Shown piece after piece: positions 27,263 to 36,795 of a stretch of 64,000 nt of DNA. The notes under the pieces were generated by a model. The model saw only the letters and a list, made by a program, of their open reading frames with translations. It was not told the origin of the DNA and searched no databases. The DNA comes from Silvanigrella aquatica (GTDB taxonomy: Bacteria; Bdellovibrionota_B; Oligoflexia; Silvanigrellales; Silvanigrellaceae), in assembly GCF_001907975.1 (NCBI RefSeq), contig NZ_CP017834.1:2864987-2928986 (forward strand), written 5' to 3'. The translations under genes were made by a program, and so were the position numbers. Every line of letters starts with the position of its first letter. The stretch's first letter is position 1.

Positions 27263-29506
27263 ATGAAAAAAAAATTATCACTAATTTTTATTTTTTTATT
27301 TTTTTATTCATGCTCAAAAAATGAGGAAAAAAAATTTGAAGATAGTTCAAATAAAATTGATACTTCTTTTAATACAGAATGTCTCACTAAATTTAAAAGT
27401 AATCAACCCAAAAATGATTATGATAAATTTATAAATTTTATTCTAGAAAAAGCCTCTAAAAATAATTATTATTTAAAAAATAATGAGGTTAAATTTGAAA
27501 ATCTAAATGATAAAGAACTTGTAAAACTTTATGACACAATGCAAGATTGCAAAGGAAAAGGACAAAATATTTTCTCATTATTAAATATAGAAACAAAAGA
27601 TTCTATTTGGAGAAGAGCTCTTTCAAACGAAACTTCATTAAACAATTTTAAAAATTCATTAAAAAAATACAATGAATTCAATTTTAATAACGAAAATGTT
27701 TTTTTTAATTTAGTCAAGATCAATCCTGACAAAGAAAATTTTAGTAATTATCAAATTGAAAAAATTATTGGATCTCATATTACAAAATCAGATTTGACTA
27801 ATACTAATAAATTAAAATTTAAAAAGTTAAATGTTCTTCAAGTTAGCATTGAAGCTCATAATGTTATAATAGGAGGAATAGGCACTGTTCTAAATGGTCT
27901 TATTAAAGCTCAAAACCAACATGTTGACCCTGTTTCAGGAAAAAAAGATATTAATGCTATTGAAATCACACCTTTTTATGACATTTTAAAACGTGATAAT
28001 TCTGGTGAATATGAATTTGTAGGATATGTGAAAAACTTTTTAGATAACAAATTATATACAACTACAGTTTATAAAATTAAAACACCAAGTGAAATCACAC
28101 AATATTTAGTTCAACCCGATCCAAAATATAATGGATACGATCTATTTTATTTAAATGAAGAAAAAAATTTATACGGTAAAATGCTCACGCAGAAAAACTT
28201 AGAATATTTTTCTTCCTCGGTTGCTGCTATCGCAACTTTATATCATGGCAAAAATGGTGGTGAAAATATTGATATTTTGCATAGCCATATTTATCCAAGC
28301 GGTTTCGCCAATGTCTTAGTAAAAAAATTATATAATCCTTTAAGAAAAAAAGTAGGATTACCTAAAATATATACTGCTATGACTGTACATGGAGCGACAG
28401 ATGAAAAAGGAATTTACCAATCAAATTTTCTCAACCATGTCGGTTTTGAAAAGAAACCCTCCTCACCAGAAATAAGTTTACATATATTATCTCTTATTGA
28501 AAGCGATATCATCAATGCTGTTTCAAAAGGAGTTATAAATAGCTATATTAGCGACGATCCCAACGTCAGCTTTCAAATGGCGGATGCCTATACCCACCTT
28601 TTAAAAATCAATCGTTTCGTCGGTATAGCAAATGGAATTGATTTGGAAAATTTTAATCCGATAGATAAAAAAGTATTAGGATCGCTGCATGTCGCAGCAG
28701 ATTTATCTGATCTTGCCGCAAAAAAATGGGAAGCTAAAAAAATACTATATGATGCAGGAATTATTTCCTCTCCAACAAAACCCTTGTTTTTATATGTAGG
28801 AAGATTTGCTCCTGAAAAAGGTATGGAACTTTTCTCTCCTTTTGTAAATTATATCGCTAAACATAACGGTCAAACTGTTATTATGGGTAAAATAATAGAC
28901 ACATCATTAAATAAATTCTTAGATAATCTTAAAAATTCAAATATTCCTGATTTAAAAATTTATACTGATGTAAAAAATGATCAATTAAAAATACTTTCTT
29001 CTGTAAATGCAAGTAAGGGAAATTTAATTCGGTTTGCATCTGATTTTACTTTTATACCTTCCATATTTGAAACATTTGGAATTATTGCCGTTGAAGGTCT
29101 CGTCATGGGAAGTAACTTAATCACAACAAATGTACAAGGATTACAAGACATCACAATTCCTTATAATCCTATTACAAAAAATATAGACACATTTAACAGC
29201 GTTATATTTAAACGAGACAATGATATTTCAATTTCTAGTGCAAATATGACCGCAGCCTTAGATATATTTAATCAAACTTGGAATACGCTGACGGCAGAAA
29301 AAAAGGAAGAAGTTCAAAAAAGAGCGATAGAGTATGCCCAAAAGTTTAGCTGGACTGCGACAGGAGGAGCTTGTGATCAGTACAAAACTCTTTATATAAA
29401 AGCAATGGAACCCTTATCACCTGACGAAAAGAAAGCGCATGATTTATTTAAAAAAAGTTACCTTAAATATGGCTATCAAGATATTGAACGCACAACTTCT
29501 GAGTAA
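27263..29506 (+). CDS. Lipoprotein with glycogen-synthase-like glycosyltransferase domain, paralogue
   Basis: A 747-aa precursor counted from ATG 27263, chosen because AAGGG lies 8 bases upstream; the open frame to 27221 lacks a site. Signal peptide and lipobox (FYSC, Cys17) are followed by about 160 aa of unknown fold and a GT-B domain: VLQVSIEAHNVIIGGIGTVLNGL, TAMTVHGATDEKG, IANGIDLENFNP, FLYVGRFAPEKGM and EX7E (Glu603-Glu611). Motifs are closer to canonical glycogen synthase than in its divergent neighbour, with which it shares about 200 bases of promoter region. It carries an extra 40-residue C-terminal tail. Confidence 0.75.
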   Translation: MKKKLSLIFIFLFFYSCSKNEEKKFEDSSNKIDTSFNTECLTKFKSNQPKNDYDKFINFILEKASKNNYYLKNNEVKFENLNDKELVKLYDTMQDCKGKGQNIFSLLNIETKDSIWRRALSNETSLNNFKNSLKKYNEFNFNNENVFFNLVKINPDKENFSNYQIEKIIGSHITKSDLTNTNKLKFKKLNVLQVSIEAHNVIIGGIGTVLNGLIKAQNQHVDPVSGKKDINAIEITPFYDILKRDNSGEYEFVGYVKNFLDNKLYTTTVYKIKTPSEITQYLVQPDPKYNGYDLFYLNEEKNLYGKMLTQKNLEYFSSSVAAIATLYHGKNGGENIDILHSHIYPSGFANVLVKKLYNPLRKKVGLPKIYTAMTVHGATDEKGIYQSNFLNHVGFEKKPSSPEISLHILSLIESDIINAVSKGVINSYISDDPNVSFQMADAYTHLLKINRFVGIANGIDLENFNPIDKKVLGSLHVAADLSDLAAKKWEAKKILYDAGIISSPTKPLFLYVGRFAPEKGMELFSPFVNYIAKHNGQTVIMGKIIDTSLNKFLDNLKNSNIPDLKIYTDVKNDQLKILSSVNASKGNLIRFASDFTFIPSIFETFGIIAVEGLVMGSNLITTNVQGLQDITIPYNPITKNIDTFNSVIFKRDNDISISSANMTAALDIFNQTWNTLTAEKKEEVQKRAIEYAQKFSWTATGGACDQYKTLYIKAMEPLSPDEKKAHDLFKKSYLKYGYQDIERTTSE

Positions 29507-29590
29507 AATAAATTTTGGTGCTTTTTGCTTAAAAGAAGATTTGAGATGGGAACTAACCTTAAACTCTTGGGTTAAAGGCTTTGAACAAAG

Positions 29591-29665
29591 TGGCTCCCCA
29601 GGGGTGGATTGAACACCCGACCAAGTGATTAACAGTCACTTGCTCTACCACTGAGCTACTGAGGA
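29591..29665 (-). tRNA. tRNA-Asn (anticodon GUU)
   Basis: On the - strand a 75-base cloverleaf folds: acceptor TCCTCAG/CTGGGGA (with G-U pairs), D arm GCTC/GAGC, anticodon stem AGTGA/TCACT with loop CTGTTAA (anticodon GTT), T arm GGGTG/CACCC with loop TTCAATC, discriminator G and encoded CCA end. All positions fit tRNA-Asn. Confidence 0.95.
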
Positions 29666-29682
29666 ACATCTTCGTGAAAGTG

Positions 29683-29711
29683 TGTCTACATAATCAGAGA
29701 AGAGAGGTCAA
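29683..29711 (-). promoter_or_regulatory. Promoter of tRNA-Asn
   Basis: On the - strand TTGACC (29711-29706) and TAGACA (29688-29683) are separated by 17 bases; the -10 box ends 17 bases before the tRNA 5' end. Confidence 0.65.
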
Positions 29712-29788
29712 GTCGATTTGAAAAAAATTTTCTATTTTTTTCATTTGCCGCATTTTTGCCATATTTTGACAAAAATGTTGCCTCAAAA

Positions 29789-30451
29789 TTAAGGAATTAA
29801 CCCCTCAGCCCCTAAAATATCGCTCTTTTCCCAGGCAAATTCCCACCTATGAACGCGCTGCTGCCCCGTGACGAGAGGACGTAAAATGTCGAGACGCTTT
29901 AAGCGGCGGTGGAAGTTGCCGGGGTCGATTTCTTGGTTGGAAAGCATACCTACAAGCAGACGGAGGTCTTGGATAGAAAAAATTTGCGAGAGCAGCTCAA
30001 AGGTAAAGGTCGTATTTTTAACCCACAAAGGAACCTGATTGAGACACTCTCGTAAGAAAAGACGGCTATCTGGAGCCAGAATAGAGTCCTGGGAGAAGAG
30101 ATTCTCAGCGTCAAGCCAAATCCCTTTGGCATTGGCAGAAAACTCCTGTGGGAGCGCTATAGCACGCACAATGGCGATGCTTTGGGATTGTTCAAACAAG
30201 AGATCACGATCGTAAACATCCACAATACGATCCTTACAACGAGCAGAATGGAACCATGTTTCTAATTCGGCCAAATGAGAACTTGAAAGAAGATCACTTA
30301 AAATCCGGCGAATTCCACCATGCAAATGAAGATCTTGCCTCAATGAAATACTTGGAAATGTTTGTCTATCACTTGAAGGATCTTTAGTTACCAACACGCG
30401 CAGACTGTCGCTCACTGCGGCTATAGGTATCAAAAAAAGTTCTGTTTTCAA
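29789..30451 (-). CDS. NrtR-like winged-helix protein with degenerate NUDIX-type N-terminus
   Basis: A 220-aa protein. Its C-terminal third (FTFELLSQIFSI...NFHRRLKRLDIL) matches the winged-helix end of NrtR/NUDIX-related regulators, where the last helix binds DNA. The N-terminal part is consistent with a NUDIX-like ligand fold, but I see no complete GX5EX7REUXEEXGU box, so catalysis is unlikely. Last gene of a five-gene operon: it starts 6 bases after the DUF4340 stop. It may sense a nucleotide-like effector; the target is unknown. Confidence 0.55.
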   Translation of the reverse strand: MKTELFLIPIAAVSDSLRVLVTKDPSSDRQTFPSISLRQDLHLHGGIRRILSDLLSSSHLAELETWFHSARCKDRIVDVYDRDLLFEQSQSIAIVRAIALPQEFSANAKGIWLDAENLFSQDSILAPDSRLFLRECLNQVPLWVKNTTFTFELLSQIFSIQDLRLLVGMLSNQEIDPGNFHRRLKRLDILRPLVTGQQRVHRWEFAWEKSDILGAEGLIP

Positions 30452-30457
30452 GAAAGG

Positions 30458-31909
30458 TTACTCCATCTGTTTTTTTACTGAAATATTTGAAGGAACACCA
30501 ACTGAATAGAGCTGGGCAAGTAGAGAGAGCCACCCCGCCTCAACGATATAGACGGTAGGTGAATCAGATCGTTTTAAATACACATTTTTTTCGTTTTTTG
30601 GAACCCTATTGCCAACAATTATTTTTATAGGTTTCAATTTTGATACTTCTGTGAATCCAAAGGAGAACTCTTTCAGTGGCTTTGTTATGCCAAATTGCAC
30701 AAGATCTTCGTTTGTGGGGTTTAAAATCATGTCATCCGCAGTCATTAATTCCCAGTTAGAAAAAAACGAAAAAGCGTCGCTATTTGGTGTCTCAGATACA
30801 GGTGGCTGTTGCGTTGTTGATAAGGTTCGAAACCAATTATTGTCTTTTCTCACAAAAGAGAGATCGCTTGAAAGATTTATTCTAGAAATAGAATCCATCG
30901 ATGTATTTAGCATGACAAGTCTATTGCGGAAAAGCTTTTCCTTAGGAATCAATTCGGCCCATAAATCCAAACTAATTTTTGCAACGGCACCATCTCTCAT
31001 GGAAGAATAAACACCTTCTTTTGTAATTCCTAAATTAAATGTCTGCAATATTTTTCCATTGGAATCCTTTAATTGAACAACAGCAGTAGGCTTTGTTAAA
31101 TTAAATTTAGACATCATTTCAGAAGTGAGCTCAGAATGTTCAAATACTTTTTGTGCTAAAAGACCTTGAAATCGAGATAAATAATCAGAAATAAAATTTA
31201 TATCTCCAGGCCATTTTACAGGCTTTGTAACTTCCCAAGAATTATTATTTTTTGTTACCAAAATGTTCTCATTATTATAATTAATTTCTATAGAAGAAAC
31301 ATTTTCACCCTTAAAATCTCCCACTCTTTTTGTTCTAAAATCATAAAGATTTTTATTTTCAATCACGCTAGACAGACTATTGCTTACAACTAATAATTTA
31401 CTCTTAGCAGGATTGATAGCATAAAGAGAAGTTGCTGTTGATGATCCTATTTTCCCCTTGCCAATATCCAGAGGGCTGCCCAAAAATAAATTCATCTCGC
31501 CTTTTCCAGTTACGTTAACTGAAAGAGACGTTTTTGGATTTTCTAAACCAAACTGAGCAAGAGCTTTTTTATCACCCGTAAGGGTTTTTTCTGTATTCGG
31601 CACTTCTTGAAGAACAGCAAGCTGCTGAATAGCAGCAAGAATATTATTTACAGCATCCTGATCGGCAGATAAAAGCGATGGGGTCAAAATTTTCCACGGA
31701 GATTCATTGGTATCTCTTGCAAAAGTAAAAACTCCGTTAGAATTTTTCAAGGCAAATTTAAGAACATCTTTAGTTTCAAAGAAAATAGCAAAAGAAACTT
31801 CTTTTTGATGTTCCGCTTTTTTTTCAGAAAAATAATTATCGCCATAATAAATTCCTGAAAGTGCGATAATGGCAAGAAGACCTAGTGATACTTTCATTGA
31901 AAATTTCAT
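30458..31909 (-). CDS. DUF4340-family periplasmic/anchored protein
   Basis: A 483-aa protein with an N-terminal membrane anchor (MKVSLGLLAIIALSGIYYG) and a mature part made of repeated DUF4340-type segments (about 70-250 and 260-460), each with 'AQFGLENPKTSLSV'- and 'VQFGITKPLKEFSF'-like motifs followed by a VGN/LGS turn. DUF4340 proteins usually accompany GldF/GldG-like ABC systems, as here: it overlaps the GldG-like gene by 4 bases. Role in that system is unknown. Confidence 0.78.
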   Translation of the reverse strand: MKFSMKVSLGLLAIIALSGIYYGDNYFSEKKAEHQKEVSFAIFFETKDVLKFALKNSNGVFTFARDTNESPWKILTPSLLSADQDAVNNILAAIQQLAVLQEVPNTEKTLTGDKKALAQFGLENPKTSLSVNVTGKGEMNLFLGSPLDIGKGKIGSSTATSLYAINPAKSKLLVVSNSLSSVIENKNLYDFRTKRVGDFKGENVSSIEINYNNENILVTKNNNSWEVTKPVKWPGDINFISDYLSRFQGLLAQKVFEHSELTSEMMSKFNLTKPTAVVQLKDSNGKILQTFNLGITKEGVYSSMRDGAVAKISLDLWAELIPKEKLFRNRLVMLNTSMDSISRINLSSDLSFVRKDNNWFRTLSTTQQPPVSETPNSDAFSFFSNWELMTADDMILNPTNEDLVQFGITKPLKEFSFGFTEVSKLKPIKIIVGNRVPKNEKNVYLKRSDSPTVYIVEAGWLSLLAQLYSVGVPSNISVKKQME

Positions 31910-33552
31910 GCGGATCTCCTTTTAGACCAAATAAATAAACCCATAATAGCTGTTGCTAGAGGTAAAATTCCTGCGAAAAAGAGCAACCAAGCCCCCGGAT
32001 TACGAGATAAATTAAATTGTTTTGGCGTGAAATCCCTAGGAGGAATTGTGACCAACTCCTGATCTTGATACAAATGAGCAACACTTAAAGGAATAAGTTG
32101 CTGACTAATCACAGTTGGTAAAGAAATAAGACTGAATCCAAAAACAATAACTTCAGATTTATCTTTAGTAGCATCAGTTACGTTAACCGGTGATTTATCC
32201 AAGGCAAATTTTGATGCATTATTAATTTCAACATTAACACTTAGAGGCCATGATTTATTGGCATCAAAATCACGATCCGGTGACAAATTAAAAGGCACAT
32301 TTAAATCGATTTTATTTCTTGTTTCTGGTGATAAAGTAATGGGAGCCGCACTGAAAGAAGAAAATAAAACTGTTGCAGTGGTATTTATAGCACTTTTGTC
32401 ACTTGATAATATCGAGATAGGGCGTCCGCCATCAATAGGCATAACAACCTGCGATCCAAATGATTGCGCAATCACGCGCGTAATAGGTGATTCCTTATTA
32501 AAATTACTCACAGGCACAGGAGGTCGTGAAGGATTTTGATTTTGCATCTGTTTGCCTAGTGCTGTATTCAAATTTAAAGTTAATAATATAGGATCTAACT
32601 TTAAATTCATCAAAGAATATAATTTATCCAAACCTTGCTCCCGGTAAGGATTTACAATTAAAATAAGACGTCCTCCATGCGCAATGAAATTTTGAATAAT
32701 ATTTTGAGTTTCCTCGTTGTAGGGAATATTATTATCACCCGCAACTAAAACGCGCGCATCAGCGGGTAAAAGCCCTTGTTTGATATTCCATTCCTTTGCG
32801 TCATAGGCTTTAGTATGTAAAAAATTAATAATTTCAGAATAGTTTCTGTCTGATGAAGAATCAGCATTAATAGAAGGCTCACCACTACCTGAAAGAAAAT
32901 AAACAACTTTTTTAAATTTAACGAGATTGATAATAGCGTTTGTCAAACGACTTTCTGAAACAACTCCATCTAATTCGCTCTTATTTGTATCAGACATCAA
33001 AATCAATCGTGAATATCCTGAAGGTTGTAGTTTTGCGATTGTTTCTCTATCGACTAAACTCAAAGCACCGGCATTCACAATAAATTTTGATCTTTTAGCA
33101 AATAAATTAATAAGATCCTGATTGCCATCACAGTAATTTTCTGTAGGATTTTGCGAGGGAACACAAACAATTTGTACAGGAACAGATAAAGATTCTAAAA
33201 ATTTATAAGACTCTTCACTCAATGAGTTTATTTTATTTGTAGTTAAATCAAATGTTTTAGAAAAATTATCTTTATTTAAAATAACAGCTCCAAAAACAAT
33301 AATAGCAACTCCAATCAAACTGGAAAGAATAGCTTGCGCAAAATACTTAGGTGCATACCGCTCATTATTTTGTGGATCATTTTTTTTATTCTCGCCTAAA
33401 GGAGATAATAAATAAACAATTAAAACCAAGCACAATGAAATAAGAGTTATAGGTAAAGCCTTAAATAGCACAGACAAATTTTGCCACATAAGAAGGACTA
33501 CAAATGCTACAAAAATGGCACCAATTGAAAATTCAAGTTTATGCTTTTTCAT
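31906..33552 (-). CDS. GldG-like ABC-transporter auxiliary membrane protein
   Basis: A 548-aa protein of the GldG / 'ABC-type uncharacterised transport' family (PF09822-like). Two N-terminal transmembrane helices and one at residues about 77-95 lead into a large periplasmic part with the family's SLSEESYKFLESL start, the VVYFLSGSGEPS strand, HTKAYDAKEWNI, VLVAGDN and the HGGRLILIVNP element; a C-terminal helix anchors it. It begins 3 bases after the permease stop. Bacteroidetes GldG helps gliding; in other phyla such modules have unassigned roles. Confidence 0.82.
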   Translation of the reverse strand: MKKHKLEFSIGAIFVAFVVLLMWQNLSVLFKALPITLISLCLVLIVYLLSPLGENKKNDPQNNERYAPKYFAQAILSSLIGVAIIVFGAVILNKDNFSKTFDLTTNKINSLSEESYKFLESLSVPVQIVCVPSQNPTENYCDGNQDLINLFAKRSKFIVNAGALSLVDRETIAKLQPSGYSRLILMSDTNKSELDGVVSESRLTNAIINLVKFKKVVYFLSGSGEPSINADSSSDRNYSEIINFLHTKAYDAKEWNIKQGLLPADARVLVAGDNNIPYNEETQNIIQNFIAHGGRLILIVNPYREQGLDKLYSLMNLKLDPILLTLNLNTALGKQMQNQNPSRPPVPVSNFNKESPITRVIAQSFGSQVVMPIDGGRPISILSSDKSAINTTATVLFSSFSAAPITLSPETRNKIDLNVPFNLSPDRDFDANKSWPLSVNVEINNASKFALDKSPVNVTDATKDKSEVIVFGFSLISLPTVISQQLIPLSVAHLYQDQELVTIPPRDFTPKQFNLSRNPGAWLLFFAGILPLATAIMGLFIWSKRRSA

Positions 33553-33555
33553 TTA

Positions 33556-34284
33556 TTACACTCTCCACTTTTTATTTTCCATAACGAGACGACAAAGAAA
33601 AAGAAATACAAGTATAATAGCCATATATGTCGCTAAAGAACCTGTTTTTAAAATTCCTTTTGAAAAATCAGAGCTCAGCTCAAGTAAATTGACACTTTTC
33701 TTATACCAATCAGGAATGCCAGGAAGATATCCCGACATAATAAATACAAAAATAAAAAATGAAGATCCTAAGTAACTTAACACAGGATTTTTAGTTAACG
33801 AACCAATAAATAAACCGATAGATACGATGGCACCAATATTTAAAACCAAACCAAGCCAACCTGTTGCCAATACTTTTAAATCGGGTTCGGTAAAAATATA
33901 AGTAAACAGAGGATAAATCAGCATTAAAAATGTAATTATACCAAAATAAAACATAATTCCTAAAAATTTACCAGCTACAATTTCCCAAGTAGAAATAGGA
34001 GCAGATAATTGAAGTCGATAAGTCCCATTTGAGAGATCTTCACTCATCGTTTTCATTGTAAAAGCAGGAACAACAAATATATTAATATAATTTAAAAAAC
34101 CTAACACCTGCCCAAAAATATCGGCAACGGGATCTATGGATTGTCCCCGCATTAATAAATATTGAACCACGAGAAAAAAAAGTATCCCAGATATAAAAAA
34201 TATAATACATGCCGCAATCCAGCCTAAAGGAGTTCCAAAAAATCCTTTAAAATCTCGTTGCGCAATAGATAACGTAGCACTCAT
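33556..34284 (-). CDS. ABC-2-type permease (GldF-like)
   Basis: A 242-aa six-helix permease with the GldF-like N-terminus (AQRDFKGFFGTPLGWIAACIIFFISG), FVVPAFTMKTMSEDLSNGTYRLQLSAPIS (the conserved cytoplasmic loop) and IGLFIGSLTKNPVLS. It overlaps the upstream ATPase gene by 4 bases (ATGA), so the two subunits are made together. Predicted to form the membrane part of an ABC-2 exporter with the GldG-like protein as accessory. Confidence 0.85.
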   Translation of the reverse strand: MSATLSIAQRDFKGFFGTPLGWIAACIIFFISGILFFLVVQYLLMRGQSIDPVADIFGQVLGFLNYINIFVVPAFTMKTMSEDLSNGTYRLQLSAPISTWEIVAGKFLGIMFYFGIITFLMLIYPLFTYIFTEPDLKVLATGWLGLVLNIGAIVSIGLFIGSLTKNPVLSYLGSSFFIFVFIMSGYLPGIPDWYKKSVNLLELSSDFSKGILKTGSLATYMAIILVFLFLCRLVMENKKWRV

Positions 34285-35261
34285 AATAATTCTCCAGATG
34301 GGGATAATTGAATTTGATGTTGCCCAGGTTGTGAACGAATGACTTCAAAAAATAATTCTTCGAGACCTTCTTTCTTTTCTTCTATTCCAATTAATGGAAA
34401 ATTTTGTTGAACAATTTGTTCCGTTACATTAGCGATATTAACTCCACTATTATCACTCCAAAACTCTTTCCCAAATTCTACGAGTATGGAATTATTTTTT
34501 TGCGATAAAGATTTTGCAGAAAGCACATAGTTTCTTTGTTGAAACCAGTGCAGAGCATTATCAGCTTTAGAGGCAAAAGTATAAAGATAAAAAAGTGGTT
34601 TATCCACATTATTTTGAATTGAAGTTTTTGCTGCAATATGCCCATGATTTATAATAACAACTTCATCACATGTTGCCTGCACCTCTGATAAAATATGCGA
34701 ACTTAAAATTACAGTTCGCTCTTCAGATAATTTTTTGATCAATTTTCGAATATGTAAAATTTGGTTGGGATCAAGACCTTCCGTCGGTTCATCTAAAATA
34801 AGTACTTTTGGTTTATGAACAAGTGCAGCACATAGCGCAACACGTTGTCGATATCCTTTGGATAAATTCCCAATAATACGGTTTGCTACATCGGCAACAT
34901 CGCATTCATTAAGTACCCAGTCGACATCACGATTTCGATCTTGAGAAGAATTTCCTCTTAGTTTTGCAACATAATGAACAAACTCTTTCACTTTCATTTC
35001 TTTATATAAAGGCGGATTATCTGGTAAATATCCCACATTTGCTTTAACATCTTTCGATTGGGTAACAACATCAAATCCACAAACTTTTGCAGTACCTGAA
35101 CTTGGTCCCAGCAAACCAGCTAAAATATCCATTGTTGTTGATTTTCCAGAACCATTAGGCCCCAAAAAACCACAAATTCTACCAGATCCCACCGTAAAAT
35201 TTAGGTTGTGTAATACTTTTCGATCTCCAAAAAGTTTAACAAGCCCATTTACTTCAATCAT
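34281..35261 (-). CDS. ABC transporter ATPase (GldA-like)
   Basis: A 326-aa ATP-binding subunit from the ATG at 35261, chosen because a GAGGAGG site lies 7 bases upstream; the frame extends to 35327 without one. Motifs: Walker A GFLGPNGSGKSTTMD, Q-loop VGYLPDNPPLYKEM, signature LSKGYRQRVAL, Walker B VLILDEPTEGLDPNQ and the H-loop ILSSHILSEV. The last 80 residues are the family's extra C-terminal domain. First gene of the operon with permease, GldG-like, DUF4340 and NrtR-like genes. Confidence 0.9.
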   Translation of the reverse strand: MIEVNGLVKLFGDRKVLHNLNFTVGSGRICGFLGPNGSGKSTTMDILAGLLGPSSGTAKVCGFDVVTQSKDVKANVGYLPDNPPLYKEMKVKEFVHYVAKLRGNSSQDRNRDVDWVLNECDVADVANRIIGNLSKGYRQRVALCAALVHKPKVLILDEPTEGLDPNQILHIRKLIKKLSEERTVILSSHILSEVQATCDEVVIINHGHIAAKTSIQNNVDKPLFYLYTFASKADNALHWFQQRNYVLSAKSLSQKNNSILVEFGKEFWSDNSGVNIANVTEQIVQQNFPLIGIEEKKEGLEELFFEVIRSQPGQHQIQLSPSGELL

Positions 35262-35435
35262 TTTGGCCTCCTCAAAAATGCCTTGTTTTGGATTCAAAAT
35301 GCGATGTACGGAAAAACGTACCGTCAAATTGCCAATATCCTAATGTGTCAGAAGAATATAAGCAAATTCAAGAGAATTAAAAGCTCATCCGATGAAAACA
35401 ATGTTTAAAACATAACAATGGAAAGGTATGTCGCA

Positions 35436-35933
35436 ATGCGCAAAAGAAAATTTGGCGATCAAACCTTTGCAAAAAGAGTTGCTGAGCTCAATCGTAAAGC
35501 CATGGCAAATGAACAAGTTGTTAATTTAGATGCTTATCGCGCTGCTTCGCGTAGACCTGAAGCAAAAACAATTTTAATAGTCGATGATGAACCCGTTATG
35601 CGTAATGCCATCAAACGCATTTTTGAAAAAGATAATTACAGAGTCTTAGTTGCCAAAGATGCAATGGAGCTTTCAAAAATAATTGAAGATACAAAACTCG
35701 ATTTGGTTTTACTTGATATTCAATTGCCTTGGGTTGACGGATACGAACTGTGTGCATTATTAAAGTCACATCCCCTTCTCAAAAATTTGCCTGTGGCATT
35801 TGTGTCTGGAAATAAAACAGAAGAGGATATCCGAAAAGGTTTTGAAGCAGGTTGTGATGAATATATCACAAAACCATTTGAAGTTGAAGAAATTCAAAAA
35901 ATGGTTACTCAATTATTATTAAAATCGAGTTAG
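35436..35933 (+). CDS. Single-domain response regulator
   Basis: About 165 aa from ATG 35436 (AAAGG 9 bases upstream; the in-frame ATG at 35418 has no site). A basic N-terminal extension of about 45 residues leads to a canonical receiver: ILIVDDEP, phospho-acceptor in LVLLDIQLPWVDG, the switch Thr/Ser in AFVSGNK and Lys in ITKPFEV. There is no output domain, so it probably acts through a partner, as CheY or Spo0F do. It ends 6 bases before the aspartokinase-like gene and is likely cotranscribed with it. Confidence 0.88.
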   Translation: MRKRKFGDQTFAKRVAELNRKAMANEQVVNLDAYRAASRRPEAKTILIVDDEPVMRNAIKRIFEKDNYRVLVAKDAMELSKIIEDTKLDLVLLDIQLPWVDGYELCALLKSHPLLKNLPVAFVSGNKTEEDIRKGFEAGCDEYITKPFEVEEIQKMVTQLLLKSS

Positions 35934-35939
35934 GTAACA

Positions 35940-36725
35940 ATGGAAATAACAAATAATTGTATTGTTTTAAAATTTGGGGGAGCTTCGGTAAGTTCCCCCG
36001 AAGCATTCTCTTCAATTGCAGATATTATTTTGCATCGTAAAAAAATGTATAAAAAAGTTATTGTTGTTGTTAGCGCCATGGGAGACACTACAGACGAATT
36101 AATTTCATTAGCTCATAAGGTCAACCCAAATCCCCCGCGCAGAGAATTAGACATGCTACTTTCTGTGGGTGAAAGAATCAGTATTGCATTGCTTGCCATG
36201 GCTCTTGCCGCTAAAGGAACAGAAGCACTTAGTTTTACAGGCAGTCAATCAGGAATCATAACAACCAACGATCATGCTAACGCAAAAATTGTAAACGTAA
36301 AACCGCATCGCTTGTTACCTCACCTTGAAAATGAAAAAATAGTTATTGTAGCCGGTTTTCAAGGAATGAGCTTAGAAGGAGAAATTACCACACTGGGTCG
36401 GGGAGGATCGGACACCACCGCAGTCGCCCTTGCCATCGCTTTAAAAGCAGAAAAAGTGGAATTTTTTAAAGATGTATTTGGGATTTACGAACAAGATCCC
36501 AAAAAGAATGTGCAAGCACGTTTATTTGAAACATTAAGCTATCAAGAAGCTTATGATATTATGAATAAAGGAGCGCAGGTTTTGCACAACCGCTGTGTGC
36601 GGCTTGCAGAAAAAAATTCCTTGCCATTGCGCGTCCTCTCTTTTGAACGTTACTTAGATGAAAAACTGGGTACTACGATTCAAGACACAATGAACAGTGG
36701 CCATAATACCACCTATGAAGATTGA
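35940..36725 (+). CDS. Aspartokinase-type amino acid kinase lacking ACT domains
   Basis: A 261-aa protein with only the amino-acid-kinase catalytic domain. Motifs: VLKFGGASV (aspartokinase KFGGxSV), VVVSAMGDTTD, SVGERISIALLAMAL, LGRGGSDTTAVALAIAL and FKDVFGIYEQDPK. These fit aspartokinase, which makes aspartyl phosphate for the Lys/Thr/Met/DAP pathway, better than other AAK families. Bacterial aspartokinases normally carry two C-terminal ACT domains for feedback by Lys/Thr; here the frame stops before them and none follow. Coupled to a response regulator, which is unusual. Confidence 0.82.
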   Translation: MEITNNCIVLKFGGASVSSPEAFSSIADIILHRKKMYKKVIVVVSAMGDTTDELISLAHKVNPNPPRRELDMLLSVGERISIALLAMALAAKGTEALSFTGSQSGIITTNDHANAKIVNVKPHRLLPHLENEKIVIVAGFQGMSLEGEITTLGRGGSDTTAVALAIALKAEKVEFFKDVFGIYEQDPKKNVQARLFETLSYQEAYDIMNKGAQVLHNRCVRLAEKNSLPLRVLSFERYLDEKLGTTIQDTMNSGHNTTYED

Positions 36726-36795
36726 TTTTTAATTTATAAAGTAACAGAATTCATTATATTGAGATTTCGATGAACCGCCAAGGGAGAGTTAAAAA

